Below, piece after piece: positions 50,933 to 60,294 of a stretch of 64,000 bases of DNA. The first letter of the stretch is position 1, and every line of letters begins with the position of its first letter. Origin of the DNA: Pedobacter soli (GTDB lineage Bacteria > Bacteroidota > Bacteroidia > Sphingobacteriales > Sphingobacteriaceae); assembly GCF_900101435.1 (NCBI RefSeq), contig NZ_FMZH01000005.1:62001-126000 (forward strand), in the 5' to 3' direction. The translations under genes were made by a program, and so were the position numbers. The notes beneath the pieces are model-generated. The model searched no databases and was not told where the DNA came from. It saw nothing but the letters and a program-made list of their open reading frames with translations.

Positions 50933-51703
50933 ATGAAAAAATTCCTTTCTCTGTGCTTATTAATTGCTACTGTTATTTTATTTCAGGGATTTACCGCTAT
51001 AAAAAAGCCTGCAAAAGTCCTGGTTTTTTCGAAAACCAAAGGTTTTAGGCACGCCTCTATCGGGGTAGGCAAAGCAACCATCCAAAAAATGGGTTTAAGC
51101 CATAATTTTGAAGTAGACACTACCGAAAATGCCGATGTTTTTACCGAAGCAAACCTGAAACAATATGCAACCGTAATTTTTCTAAGCACTACTGGCGATG
51201 TATTAAATGATGCCCAGCAATCAGCTTTCGAAAGGTATATCAAGGCAGGCGGCGGTTATGTAGGTATCCACGCAGCAACAGATACGGAGTACGATTGGCC
51301 ATGGTATGGAAAACTTGCAGGAGCTTATTTTACCAGTCACCCGGCAATACAGGACGCCAGATTTGTAATTAAAGATAAAAACCACCCATCGACCAAATTT
51401 TTCACCGATTCGGTATGGATGCACAAAGATGAACTGTATAACTTTAAAGATATTAACCCTGATATCAAAGTGTTAATCACCATCGATGAAAAATCGTACA
51501 AAGGCGGTAAAAACGGCGCTTTCCATCCATTTAGCTGGTACCACGATTTTGATGGCGGCAGGGCTTTTTATACTTCGATGGGGCACACTAACGAAGCATG
51601 GGCTGAAGAAAAATTCTTAAACCACCTTTGGGGCGGAATAGAATACGCCATAGGCAAACAAAAGAAACTCGATTACAACAAAGCAAAATCGAAACTGCTT
51701 TAA
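50933..51703 (+). CDS. ThuA-like domain exported protein
   Basis: A 256-residue protein with a signal peptide (MKKFLSLCLLIATVILFQGF). ThuA family features follow: KVLVFSKTKGFRHASIGVGK, ATVIFLSTTGDVLNDAQQSA, YIKAGGGYVGIHAATDTEYD and HPFSWYHDFDGGRAFYTSMG (W-Y-H-x-x-x-G-G-R-x-x-Y-T). It has the class I glutamine-amidotransferase-like fold but no amidotransferase catalysis. ThuA relatives act in trehalose or other sugar oxidation pathways; the substrate here is open. It is preceded by the phosphatase gene and followed by a terminator. Confidence 0.92.
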   Translation: MKKFLSLCLLIATVILFQGFTAIKKPAKVLVFSKTKGFRHASIGVGKATIQKMGLSHNFEVDTTENADVFTEANLKQYATVIFLSTTGDVLNDAQQSAFERYIKAGGGYVGIHAATDTEYDWPWYGKLAGAYFTSHPAIQDARFVIKDKNHPSTKFFTDSVWMHKDELYNFKDINPDIKVLITIDEKSYKGGKNGAFHPFSWYHDFDGGRAFYTSMGHTNEAWAEEKFLNHLWGGIEYAIGKQKKLDYNKAKSKLL

Positions 51704-51705
51704 GC

Positions 51706-51745
51706 AAAAAATAGCCTGTTAAACATCATTAACAGGCTATTTTTT
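51706..51745 (+). terminator. bidirectional intrinsic terminator
   Basis: A 17-bp stem, AAAAAATAGCCTGTTAA and its complement, with a 6-base loop. T-rich on both strands, it ends both the ThuA gene and the convergent minus-strand gene. Confidence 0.93.
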
Positions 51746-52152
51746 TAAAAGAACAATTGCGATAAAACGTTGCTTGCACTTGGTGCAGCAGGTTTTAATG
51801 AAGTAAATTTAGCTAACTGGGCTACGGTTAAAGCTGTACCCAATTTAGATTTTAAACCTGCGTACAATTTGCCAAATTTGCTGGTATAAGCTGCCGGATT
51901 GGTTTTCTGTGTAGCCATAATCGTGGCTTTCTGTACCAAAAAGTCTTTAATAATAGTGGTTACCGTTGGCTTTTGTGCAGGAGTTAAACTCAACGCAGGC
52001 GTAAGCTTACCCAAAATACTTGAGGTTAAGCTATTGGCATCAAAACCAGTTGCAGCAGCCGCAGCCGTACCAACTTTATTTAAAATACTTTGGGCATTCG
52101 AAGTTAGGTTTAAGCCCAATACCAGGGCAGACAGGATCAATAATTTCTTCAT
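51745..52152 (-). CDS. small exported protein of unknown function
   Basis: A 135-residue exported protein. The ATG at 52152 starts MKKLLILSALVLGLNLTSNA with cleavage before QSILN. The mature protein is helical and rich in alanine, lysine and threonine (LTPAQKPTVTTIIKDFLVQK, KLYAGLKSKLGTALTVAQLA), resembling a bundle of amphipathic helices. I do not recognise it. It is convergent with the ThuA gene and separated by 56 bases from the next minus-strand gene. Confidence 0.65.
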   Translation of the reverse strand: MKKLLILSALVLGLNLTSNAQSILNKVGTAAAAATGFDANSLTSSILGKLTPALSLTPAQKPTVTTIIKDFLVQKATIMATQKTNPAAYTSKFGKLYAGLKSKLGTALTVAQLAKFTSLKPAAPSASNVLSQLFF

Positions 52153-52208
52153 TTTTAAATAATTTATTGATCGAAGATAAAACATCTACAACTATTAAGA
52201 ATGAATTT

Positions 52209-52904
52209 TTAATTAAGTTTTGTCTTTTTAAGGTTGACGAGGTATATATAGTTGAGCATACAGAAAGAAGCCAGGGCTCCGAAGGTGTGCCACAAGAAAT
52301 GGGTACCTATGGTTAAGATCTCCCATTTATCGGCAATGCGGAAAGTTAGTGCGAATATGAAAGCAATCAGGGCAAAGCCAACCCACTTGCCATTTTTCCA
52401 ATCGGTTTTTACCAGATAGCCAAATACCGGGAATAGCACCAGCGCAGCCATAAAAGCATAGTTAACGTTAATAAATAACTGAAAATCGCCTTGACTAAAA
52501 AGCTGCCTTACATAAAACTGAAAAAAAGCATATACCACTACGATTAAAACCGCAAAATACCAACGGGTTAGTTTAGCCAGAAAGTAAACACCAGCCGAAA
52601 GGCAGAGCAGCATAATTGGCATCCAATCCATCATAATGAAAACCGGCCAGCGTCTTAAACCATGGTATGTAGTTCCACCAATGCCACCAATAAAGAGCAA
52701 TACCAGGGCACCGCTTAAAAATTTATGCTGATTAAAATTTCCGCGCAATTTAAAGAGCCAATAAAAGGCAATGGCCAAAAAGAAAGCACTGGTTATGGTA
52801 TTAAAAGGCTCAGGAAAAAACTGGCTAAGGTTCGTTTCGGTATATACTGTACCTCCATCGGGAGGAAGTTGGAGCATGGAAATCATAGTAGCTAAACGCA
52901 TCAT
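52209..52904 (-). CDS. ceramidase-like (CREST) membrane protein
   Basis: A 231-residue integral membrane protein with about seven hydrophobic segments. Family motifs are FNTITSAFFLAIAFYWLFK, IGGTTYHGLRRWPVFIMMDWMPI (H and D positions of the metal site) and GTHFLWHTFGALASFCMLNY (H-x3-H). These are the expected zinc ligands of the alkaline ceramidase/CREST superfamily, which cleaves amide-linked lipids. Bacteroidota make sphingolipids, so a lipid substrate is plausible, but this is an inference. The start may be at 52904 or at the second or third methionine. Confidence 0.85.
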   Translation of the reverse strand: MMRLATMISMLQLPPDGGTVYTETNLSQFFPEPFNTITSAFFLAIAFYWLFKLRGNFNQHKFLSGALVLLFIGGIGGTTYHGLRRWPVFIMMDWMPIMLLCLSAGVYFLAKLTRWYFAVLIVVVYAFFQFYVRQLFSQGDFQLFINVNYAFMAALVLFPVFGYLVKTDWKNGKWVGFALIAFIFALTFRIADKWEILTIGTHFLWHTFGALASFCMLNYIYLVNLKKTKLN

Positions 52905-53048
52905 GAAATTAAAATGTTTGAGGCCCGTATGTAACGATCAAGATGGAAAAATAATTTGTTAATTACGTGAGCAACAGGTTAAATATTGGTTAATTCTACT
53001 GGCTCAACGGTTATTTTACGTATTTTAGTCAATCTAAGCAAAACCAAT

Positions 53049-54500
53049 ATGAAACCCTTATTGATTCTATTTTTATTTCTTTCGGCAGCAACGTATGCCC
53101 AAACCCCGCCTAAACCTTATGGTGCATTACCTTCTAAACGCCAGCTCGCATGGCATGACACGGAAGTTTATGGCTTAATCCATTTTACACCAACCACCTT
53201 CGAAAATAAAGAATGGGGCTTTGGCGATGCCGACCCTAAAACATTTAACCCGACTGATTTTAATGCCGATCAGATTATCAAAGCGGCAAAAGCAGGCGGC
53301 TTAAAAGGCATTATCCTGGTGGCCAAACACCACGATGGTTTTGCCTTATGGCCAACCAAAACAACCAATTATAACATTAGTCAGAGCCCGTTCAGAGGTG
53401 GCAAAGGAAATCTGGTTAAAGAAGTTGAGCAGGCCGTGCGCAAAAACGGCTTAAAGTTTGGTGTATATTGCTCGCCATGGGATAGAAACAATGCCCTTTA
53501 TGGCACAGATAAATATCTGGCGATTTACCAGGCGCAGTTAAAAGAACTGTACAGTAATTTTGGCGCACTTTTTATGAGCTGGCACGATGGCGCCAATGGT
53601 GGCGATGGTTATTACGGGGGAGCCAGGGAAAAACGTTCGATCGATAATACCACTTACTACGACTGGAAGAATACCTGGGCCATTACCCGCAAAATGCAGC
53701 CTATGGCCAACATATTCAGCGATATTGGTTTAGATATCCGCTGGGTAGGAAATGAAGACGGGCACGCAGCCGAAACCAGCTGGGCTACTTTTACCCCAAT
53801 GGCGCCGGATGGAAAAAGTGTTGCCGTTCCGGGGCAGGCCAATTACCCGCAAAGCCCCGAAGGCATTAGAAACGGTAAATTCTGGATGCCGGCAGAATGC
53901 GATGTTCCGCTAAGAAAGGGCTGGTTTTTTCATGCCAATGAGAAGCCTAAAAGCCCTGAAACACTTTTTGATTTATATTTAAAAAGTGTTGGCCGGGGTG
54001 CTGGTTTAGACCTTGGTTTAGCACCCGATACCCGCGGACAGCTCCATGCAGATGATGTTGCCTCGTTAAAAACTTTTGGCGATATGGTTAAACACACCTT
54101 TGCCAATAACCTGGCTAAAAATGCAAAACTAAAACTGAGCAATAGCAGGGGAGCCAAATTTAACGCCGCAGCATTATTAGATAACAATAAAACAACATAC
54201 TGGGCCACGCAAGACCAGGTGCACGAAGCTACAATTGAGCTTAATTTACCGGCTTCGAAAACTTTCGACATTATTAGCCTGCAGGAATATATCCAGTTGG
54301 GTCAAAGAATTGAGGCCTATACCATTGAGGTTTTTGAAAACGGTGCATGGAAAAAGGTATACGACGGCACCAGCATTGGCGCGAAAAGGTTAATCAAGCT
54401 CGATACTCCTGTTACCACAAATAAAGTAAAAATCAATATTACCAAATCGCCGGTTTGTATTACTTTAAGCGAGATAGGACTTTACAAAAAAACTGCTTAA
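53049..54500 (+). CDS. alpha-L-fucosidase (GH29), exported
   Basis: A 483-residue glycoside hydrolase. I use the ATG at 53049 (MKPLLILFLFLSAATYAQTP), giving a proper signal peptide. The GH29 domain starts with WHDTEVYGLIHFTPTTFENK and has GLKGIILVAKHHDGFALWPT, NGLKFGVYCSPWDRN and MSWHDGANGG, the aspartate of SWHDGANG being the likely nucleophile (usually in W-x-D). The C-terminal part from about residue 340 (AKLKLSNSRGAKFNAAALLD, VKINITKSPVCITLSEIGLY) is an F5/8 type C-like carbohydrate-binding domain. Its substrate is a fucosylated glycan. It converges with the rhomboid gene and overlaps it by 4 bases. Confidence 0.9.
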   Translation: MKPLLILFLFLSAATYAQTPPKPYGALPSKRQLAWHDTEVYGLIHFTPTTFENKEWGFGDADPKTFNPTDFNADQIIKAAKAGGLKGIILVAKHHDGFALWPTKTTNYNISQSPFRGGKGNLVKEVEQAVRKNGLKFGVYCSPWDRNNALYGTDKYLAIYQAQLKELYSNFGALFMSWHDGANGGDGYYGGAREKRSIDNTTYYDWKNTWAITRKMQPMANIFSDIGLDIRWVGNEDGHAAETSWATFTPMAPDGKSVAVPGQANYPQSPEGIRNGKFWMPAECDVPLRKGWFFHANEKPKSPETLFDLYLKSVGRGAGLDLGLAPDTRGQLHADDVASLKTFGDMVKHTFANNLAKNAKLKLSNSRGAKFNAAALLDNNKTTYWATQDQVHEATIELNLPASKTFDIISLQEYIQLGQRIEAYTIEVFENGAWKKVYDGTSIGAKRLIKLDTPVTTNKVKINITKSPVCITLSEIGLYKKTA

Positions 54501-56020
54501 TCGCGGTTAAATTCGCTTGTGCTGGCTTCACCACGAATAACATTCACCTCGTCGGTAAGCTGCTCAATTTCATCGCGGTATCTGGATGTTTCTTCGAGAT
54601 ATTCGCGATATAAAAGCTCAGAGATTTTGATGGCCAGATTGGTAATCTTACCATCAAAATCTCTTCTGTAGTTTTCCTTTTTTTCCAGCTTAAGCTTCTT
54701 CATCTCGGCAACAATCTGTTTATTTTTGCGCCACACCTGTATGCCATGCTGCTCAATCATCTTTACCTTTTCAGCTTTCGAAAGATCGCGCGGAATTGAA
54801 TAAACTTTATTAAAATCCGTAATATTTTGATCAAAGGTAAGCTGTAGTTTGTAAAACTTCCTGTTCTGATAATTTGGTGTTAGTGTTAAAACAATAGCAG
54901 CAAACACTACAACAATCATACTTGTTAGGCCGTACTGTAAGCCAGAAGGGATTTTCCAGCTCCCTAACTTTTCGTTAAAAAGTAAATAGCAAATTACAAA
55001 GCCCGAAACCAGTCCGCCAATATGCGCACTATTATCTACGTTACCACTTATACCATTTAAGAGCATGATGGCTGTTACTACAACCGTGCTGATTAAAAGC
55101 GCACGGCTTGCGTTCTTTTCAAATGCCTTGCTTACAATTAAGGCCATAAAGGCCCCAAAAATACCCATAATAGCCCCTGATGCACCAGCCATAAAACCAA
55201 ATTTATGGAAAATGATACTGACCAAACCACCACAAATACCACTTAAGAGGTAAGTAAACAGAAATTTAACCGAACCCAGTTTATTTTCGACCATGAGGCC
55301 AATATAAACGAGTGCATAGAGGTTAAAAAATACATGCCAGATGCTTAAATGAATAAACTGATGCGTAAATAAACGCCAGATCTGACCTTCTAAAACCAGT
55401 TCCCGGCTGTTTGCTCCCAGGTTCAGATAGCCATTTGTAATTACTTCAGGAATAATCGCATCTTCACTCCTAAGCCTAAATATTAGGGTGATAAACAGAA
55501 GAGTTATTCCGTAATAAATTATATTTAAGATAATGAGAATCGGGGTAACCAGATAGCCTTTTTGGGGCAGAAAAAGATAGAGAATATTTTTAATCTTATC
55601 CTTAGCTGTGAGTGGGGCTTTCTCGAAGTAAGTATCATCCTGTGTAGCAATTAAGGTATGAAATGCAGCCAGACGCTCCTCCCAAATATCCTGCAGGTGG
55701 AACTGAACATATTCAAATTCGTTAAAAAACTTCTCCAGATTAAGGTCGTTCTTCCCATAATCGTTAAAAAGCATCTGAATGCCCACACACTCGCTTTTTA
55801 CTACAGCAAAATTGCCATGAATACGGATCGAAATCTCTTCAGTATAAGATTGAAAAGAGATTGGGGTATAGGCGATAATCCCGGTTTTGGAAATGTGACT
55901 TAATTTCCAGCCCAGGTTTTCAATTACCTGGCGGGCAATAATTAAATATTTATCTGCCGGAAAATCGGCCAAAGGGATATATTTTTCAATTTTTGGCGAG
56001 TAACCCCAACTGATTGCCAT
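54497..56020 (-). CDS. rhomboid family intramembrane serine protease with N-terminal and C-terminal extensions
   Basis: A 507-residue protein built of three parts. Residues about 1-140 are a cytoplasmic domain of no clear family. The rhomboid core (about 165-375) has six membrane segments, with the nucleophile in MAGASGAIMGIFGAFMAL (GASG, Ser near residue 286) and the catalytic His in NSAHIGGLVSGF. Residues 380-507 are a charged coiled-coil tail (LSKAEKVKMIEQHGIQVWRK). The usual bacterial rhomboid is 200-280 residues, so the extensions are unusual but known in Bacteroidota. It cleaves membrane proteins. It overlaps the fucosidase tail by 4 bases. Confidence 0.9.
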   Translation of the reverse strand: MAISWGYSPKIEKYIPLADFPADKYLIIARQVIENLGWKLSHISKTGIIAYTPISFQSYTEEISIRIHGNFAVVKSECVGIQMLFNDYGKNDLNLEKFFNEFEYVQFHLQDIWEERLAAFHTLIATQDDTYFEKAPLTAKDKIKNILYLFLPQKGYLVTPILIILNIIYYGITLLFITLIFRLRSEDAIIPEVITNGYLNLGANSRELVLEGQIWRLFTHQFIHLSIWHVFFNLYALVYIGLMVENKLGSVKFLFTYLLSGICGGLVSIIFHKFGFMAGASGAIMGIFGAFMALIVSKAFEKNASRALLISTVVVTAIMLLNGISGNVDNSAHIGGLVSGFVICYLLFNEKLGSWKIPSGLQYGLTSMIVVVFAAIVLTLTPNYQNRKFYKLQLTFDQNITDFNKVYSIPRDLSKAEKVKMIEQHGIQVWRKNKQIVAEMKKLKLEKKENYRRDFDGKITNLAIKISELLYREYLEETSRYRDEIEQLTDEVNVIRGEASTSEFNRD

Positions 56021-56026
56021 AGCGCG

Positions 56027-56776
56027 CTAATTTTTTTTCGCCTCTAATATAATATATGGCGATAGATTTTTGCTCTCGAATGGAATAATCTTCGTAAATA
56101 TTTTTCCGGCCAGCCATACCGCTTTTTTGAAAACACGTACTCCTGCTGATTTCTGGTCTTCGTTTTCAAGCCAAACACTAAAGCGGCCAAAATAACCCGA
56201 TTTTACTTCTTTTAAACCTGCATCTTCGCAAATTTTACGAAGTAATGCCGGATTCATGCTATCAATATTGTGTTTATCGTAGTTTTCTTTATCAAAATTC
56301 TTTTGAAACCAACCATTTACCGCTTTAAAATTGGGTAAAGTGATAAACAAAGTACCCCCGGGTTTCACAAAAGCAATATGACGGTTAATAATATCGGCAG
56401 TATCATTAAAGTGTTCAATTAAACCACAGCTGAGTACCAAATCGTACTGTTTTTCATGCGTGTAGTTAAATAAATCGGTTTCAATAATATGGATATCTTG
56501 TTCGGTCAGATCATTTTTTTCTAAAAGCTCCTTAACCACAGGCGGGTGCACGAAATAATCAAGCAAGGTAACATCCAGTTTGAAGTACTTTTTTAAAAAT
56601 ACGGCATAATACCCAGGGAAACCACCCAGCTCAATAGCTGTTTTAACCTGATTTTGCTGAATCACATCAGCCAGCTGGCGATGAAACAAATAGTTAGCTG
56701 GTAGCCGAACCGCAAGTCCTTTTTTACTTTCCCAATAATTTACCCAAAAAGCCCTGTCGGTTAATAAATTTGCCAT
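56027..56776 (-). CDS. class I SAM-dependent methyltransferase
   Basis: A 249-residue methyltransferase. The SAM site is TAIELGGFPGYYAVFLKKYF (motif I, E-L-G-G-x-P-G), followed by DVTLLDYF, DLFNYTHEKQYDLVLSCGLI with EHFNDT, and KPGGTLFITLPNFKAVNG. This is a small-molecule methyltransferase without a recognisable acceptor domain. It lies 7 bases upstream of the rhomboid start on the same strand, so the two are likely co-transcribed. The closest likely role is in lipid or polysaccharide modification, but this is not supported by sequence alone. Confidence 0.87.
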   Translation of the reverse strand: MANLLTDRAFWVNYWESKKGLAVRLPANYLFHRQLADVIQQNQVKTAIELGGFPGYYAVFLKKYFKLDVTLLDYFVHPPVVKELLEKNDLTEQDIHIIETDLFNYTHEKQYDLVLSCGLIEHFNDTADIINRHIAFVKPGGTLFITLPNFKAVNGWFQKNFDKENYDKHNIDSMNPALLRKICEDAGLKEVKSGYFGRFSVWLENEDQKSAGVRVFKKAVWLAGKIFTKIIPFESKNLSPYIILEAKKN

Positions 56777-56813
56777 ATTTTAAAAATTCCAGCTCCAAAG
56801 AAACGGAAAAATT

Positions 56814-56864
56814 TGGTTAACTGCCTAAAATGGTTAATTGTTTAAATTGGTTAACTGTTTAAAC
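56814..56864. repeat. 17-bp tandem repeat, three copies
   Basis: Three adjacent 17-base units of TGGTTAA(C/T)TG-TTTAAA type, at 56814, 56831 and 56848, in the gap upstream of the methyltransferase gene. Confidence 0.75.
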
Positions 56865-56971
56865 TGTGAAAGAGCGCTATTTCTACATTGTTAAATTGCT
56901 TTACTGTTGGATATACTACAATATAACCATCCAACAATAAAACAATATCTCTGCACCATAACCGATTAACC

Positions 56972-59900
56972 CTACTTCAAATCCTTCAAAATCTCAGCAA
57001 CAGCTTTTTCCAGTTGCGGGTCTTTGTCTGCCAGGCGGTCTTCGAAAGTATTTTTCACAAAAATATCTGGCTTAACACCTTCCTTCTCGATGTTTTTGCC
57101 ATCCATAGTATAACAACCCCAAGATGGCAAACGGTAAGAAGAGCCATCTACCAAGCCTTTTGCCGAGGTAAAAATAATCCAGCGGTAGGTTTCGGTACCG
57201 ATTATTTTGCCCAGCTTTAATTGTTTAAAGCCAGCCGCAGTCATTTCAGCATCGCTTAACGATTGTTCGTTAATTAACAGCACAATTGGTTTTACAGCCG
57301 GACCAAAGTTACTTTGTGGCGCCAATTTACCACCCCGGTATTTCCATTGCAGGTAAGGACGCTGAGAAAGGAATTTCAATACATCATCGTGTACGTTACC
57401 TCCGGTATTGTAACGCAGGTCTAAAATAATGGCTTCCTTGTTTTCTTCCTGGGCTACCATATCCAACAGGAAAGTTTCAAGTTCACCGGTGCCCATATTT
57501 TTCATATAGGAATAAGCGATGCGGTTATTGCCCCATTTATCTACATTTTTGTGGTTTTGGGTAATCCATTCATCATACAGGTTATTTCTTAAAGCACCAG
57601 AACTTTCAGGGTGCACATTAACAAATATCTGTTTACCGTTACGGTTAAAGGTCAGCGTCATTTCGCGGTCTAAAGAAGGTTTACTGAAGTAATAATCGCG
57701 GTCTATTTTTTCATCTATTTTTACCCCGTTCACTTCTGTTAAAATATCGCCTTCTAAAATATTTGTACCGGTATAGGCCGCATTACTTTTGGCTACAATC
57801 CGTTCAACTTTTAACGGGTTTTCATCGTCGAAAATAATTCCGGTTTCGTTGGTTACATAAGTCAAGTTCTTACGTTCTTCGGCCCCCAAACTGTTAAAGC
57901 CCATGTGCGAAGAGTTAAGCTCACCCAACATATCGTTTAACAGGATACGCAGGTCGCTACGGTTATTCACGTAAGGCAAATAAGCAGCATAGCGGGTTTT
58001 CATTTTATCCCAGTCTACGCCATGAAATTTTTCATCATAAAAATTTTCGTCAAGACCTACCCAGGTTTCGTAAAACATCTGGTTAAACTCGGCATTTAAG
58101 TTCCGGGTAAATTTATAACCATGGTCTACCCGATCCAGCTTATTGGCTTCTAAAGTATACTTGTTAATTACGCCCCGGGTTAACACAAAAAACTTATCGC
58201 CGGCCTGGATTAGGGAATAATCGCCGCCATCGGCTACCTTTTCAGTTTTATTGGCTTCAAAAGGTTCGATAGTGGTTCTGTACAAACCAGGTGCGCCTCC
58301 TTCGTGGTTAGAAGAATAAAACACATAAGTCTTATCTCCTTTGGCATAGGCATCGGTTCCAAACTGGCCTCCAAAAGCAGGTCCAACCAACTCTACCCTA
58401 TCCAGAATATCCTGCGTATTAATGGTAATTACATTTGCAGGCTTAACCTCAGCTTTCTTTTTAGTAGTATCTGCTTTTGCCTTTTTATCATTTTTATTGG
58501 TTGAAGGCTCGGGTTTAACAACTGGGTTTGCAGGCTTCGTTTCTTTAAACAAATCATCAAATTTATCAGAACGGAAAGGGTCACCATAATTATCCAGGGC
58601 CATGCGGTAAATATGGGCACTAGACATCCCGGTAGGATACGATGGTTTGGTGCGTGCACTGGTAAAGAAAATGTATTTGCCATCTGGCGACCATGCCGGT
58701 CCAGTTTCTGTAACCCCTGTATTGGTTAAATTAATGGTTTTATTGCCCTTGATATTATGCACCATAATATCCTGTTCAAAATTGCGGTAAACGGTAAATA
58801 GTACATATTCATCATTTGGCGAAAAACTTGGAGCTGCACTTTGCAAAGCCCAAAACTCATCGGTTACCAGGGTTTTGCTTTCAAAATTTTTAAGATCCAT
58901 TAGCTTCAGTTCATTTCTGCCACTTAAATAAACCGCCATGGTTTTGGTTTTATTCAGGGTAATATCGCGGTTATTCGCTTTATCTTTGGTTAACTGCTTT
59001 ACCGTTCCTTTACCATCACCGGTAATGGTAAACCAGTTCTGGAAGCCGTTAGCGGTTTGACTAAATAATATTGTTTTGTTATCAGCCAGCCATTTACATT
59101 CCATAGCACGTTCGCCACTGTTGGTAATTTTACGGATAAATTTTCCATCGGCATCACTTACAAAAACTTCGCCCCGCGAAATGAAAGCCATTTTTTTACC
59201 GTCAGTTGAAACATCAAATGCAGAAATATTGCCCCGTACATCGTATTCCTGTTCTTTGCTCAACACCTGATTCCGCGAAGTGCTGATGTTCACTTTTTCC
59301 GTTTTTTTGGTTGCAACATCGTAGGTATATAGCTGATAATCTTTTTCGAACACTACGGTAGTTCCGTTTGCAGCAACAAATGGGCGTTTAATAGAAGTAT
59401 CGAAATTGGTGAGTCCTGTTTTTTTTCCTCCAATAAAAGTATAGAGATTGTATTCATCGTTACCCTCGTCTGATACAAAAAACACATTTCCTTTCTGATC
59501 TACACTGGTCCAGAAATCTTTTCCAATATAATCGGTATAGCGTTTATAGCTTTTCGTTTTCGGGTTATACGATTGGATATCAGGATTATAAGCGCCTTTA
59601 TAATGTTTGCGGTTGGCAAAACGCATACTTTCCCAGGTATCGTTAAAAAACAATTCGCCTGTTGGCGATTCGGCAATGTGGTGCGTAGTGTTAAAATAAT
59701 TATTAAATAAACGCACTGCTGTACCTCCGTTTACATTTACTTTATAACTCGAAAAAGAGTTGTAACGGCCCGAGGTAAAATAGATGGTTTTAGAATCCCA
59801 GCTCCAGTTGTCAACCTCATCAGCAGCATCGTTAAAGGTGAGTTGCTTAATATCGCCACCTGCAAGCGGCATCACATACACATCGTAATTACCAAACTGG

Positions 59901-60157
59901 TTAGATGAAAAAGCAAGCCACTTTCCATCTGGAGAAATTTTCGGATTAATTTCTTCACCCTGCATAGCTGTAATACGCGATGCTACACCGCCTTTTACCG
60001 GTACTTTCCAAATATCGCCGTCATAGCTGAATACTATTGTCTGCGCATCGGGCGTTAAAGCAGGATATGCGGCAAAATAAGTTTGGTTTTGGCCAAATGA
60101 ATGCGCCGGCCATAAAAAAGCCAGGGCCGCAAGTGATTTTACTAGGGATTTGATCAT
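56972..60157 (-). CDS. Tricorn-type S41 protease with beta-propellers
   Basis: A 1061-residue exported protease. I take the ATG at 60157 (MIKSLVKSLAALAFLWPAHS), which gives a signal peptide; the open frame reaches 60394 but the extra part covers the divergent promoter. It begins with two beta-propeller domains of PD40/WD40 type (YPALTPDAQTIVFSYDGDIW, EINPKISPDGKWLAFSSNQF, PAWSPDGKYIFFTSAR), then a Tricorn C1 domain, a PDZ domain (ILEGDILTEVNGVKI) and the S41 catalytic domain with EAIILDLRYNTGGNVHDDVL and LINEQSLSDAEMTAAGFKQL (S-D-A-E). Tricorn relatives degrade peptides. The length and order match. It is divergent from a glycosyltransferase. Confidence 0.93.
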   Translation of the reverse strand: MIKSLVKSLAALAFLWPAHSFGQNQTYFAAYPALTPDAQTIVFSYDGDIWKVPVKGGVASRITAMQGEEINPKISPDGKWLAFSSNQFGNYDVYVMPLAGGDIKQLTFNDAADEVDNWSWDSKTIYFTSGRYNSFSSYKVNVNGGTAVRLFNNYFNTTHHIAESPTGELFFNDTWESMRFANRKHYKGAYNPDIQSYNPKTKSYKRYTDYIGKDFWTSVDQKGNVFFVSDEGNDEYNLYTFIGGKKTGLTNFDTSIKRPFVAANGTTVVFEKDYQLYTYDVATKKTEKVNISTSRNQVLSKEQEYDVRGNISAFDVSTDGKKMAFISRGEVFVSDADGKFIRKITNSGERAMECKWLADNKTILFSQTANGFQNWFTITGDGKGTVKQLTKDKANNRDITLNKTKTMAVYLSGRNELKLMDLKNFESKTLVTDEFWALQSAAPSFSPNDEYVLFTVYRNFEQDIMVHNIKGNKTINLTNTGVTETGPAWSPDGKYIFFTSARTKPSYPTGMSSAHIYRMALDNYGDPFRSDKFDDLFKETKPANPVVKPEPSTNKNDKKAKADTTKKKAEVKPANVITINTQDILDRVELVGPAFGGQFGTDAYAKGDKTYVFYSSNHEGGAPGLYRTTIEPFEANKTEKVADGGDYSLIQAGDKFFVLTRGVINKYTLEANKLDRVDHGYKFTRNLNAEFNQMFYETWVGLDENFYDEKFHGVDWDKMKTRYAAYLPYVNNRSDLRILLNDMLGELNSSHMGFNSLGAEERKNLTYVTNETGIIFDDENPLKVERIVAKSNAAYTGTNILEGDILTEVNGVKIDEKIDRDYYFSKPSLDREMTLTFNRNGKQIFVNVHPESSGALRNNLYDEWITQNHKNVDKWGNNRIAYSYMKNMGTGELETFLLDMVAQEENKEAIILDLRYNTGGNVHDDVLKFLSQRPYLQWKYRGGKLAPQSNFGPAVKPIVLLINEQSLSDAEMTAAGFKQLKLGKIIGTETYRWIIFTSAKGLVDGSSYRLPSWGCYTMDGKNIEKEGVKPDIFVKNTFEDRLADKDPQLEKAVAEILKDLK

Positions 60158-60294
60158 GATTAAGTTAGTTTGGCGCTGAAAAGGTAGCCATTTCTTAATA
60201 AAAAACAGCCTAACCTTAAGAACGATAAAATATATGGATGAAATTACGCAACAGTTTTTATAATCGTAAACAATAAAATGTATTTTTGATTGAT

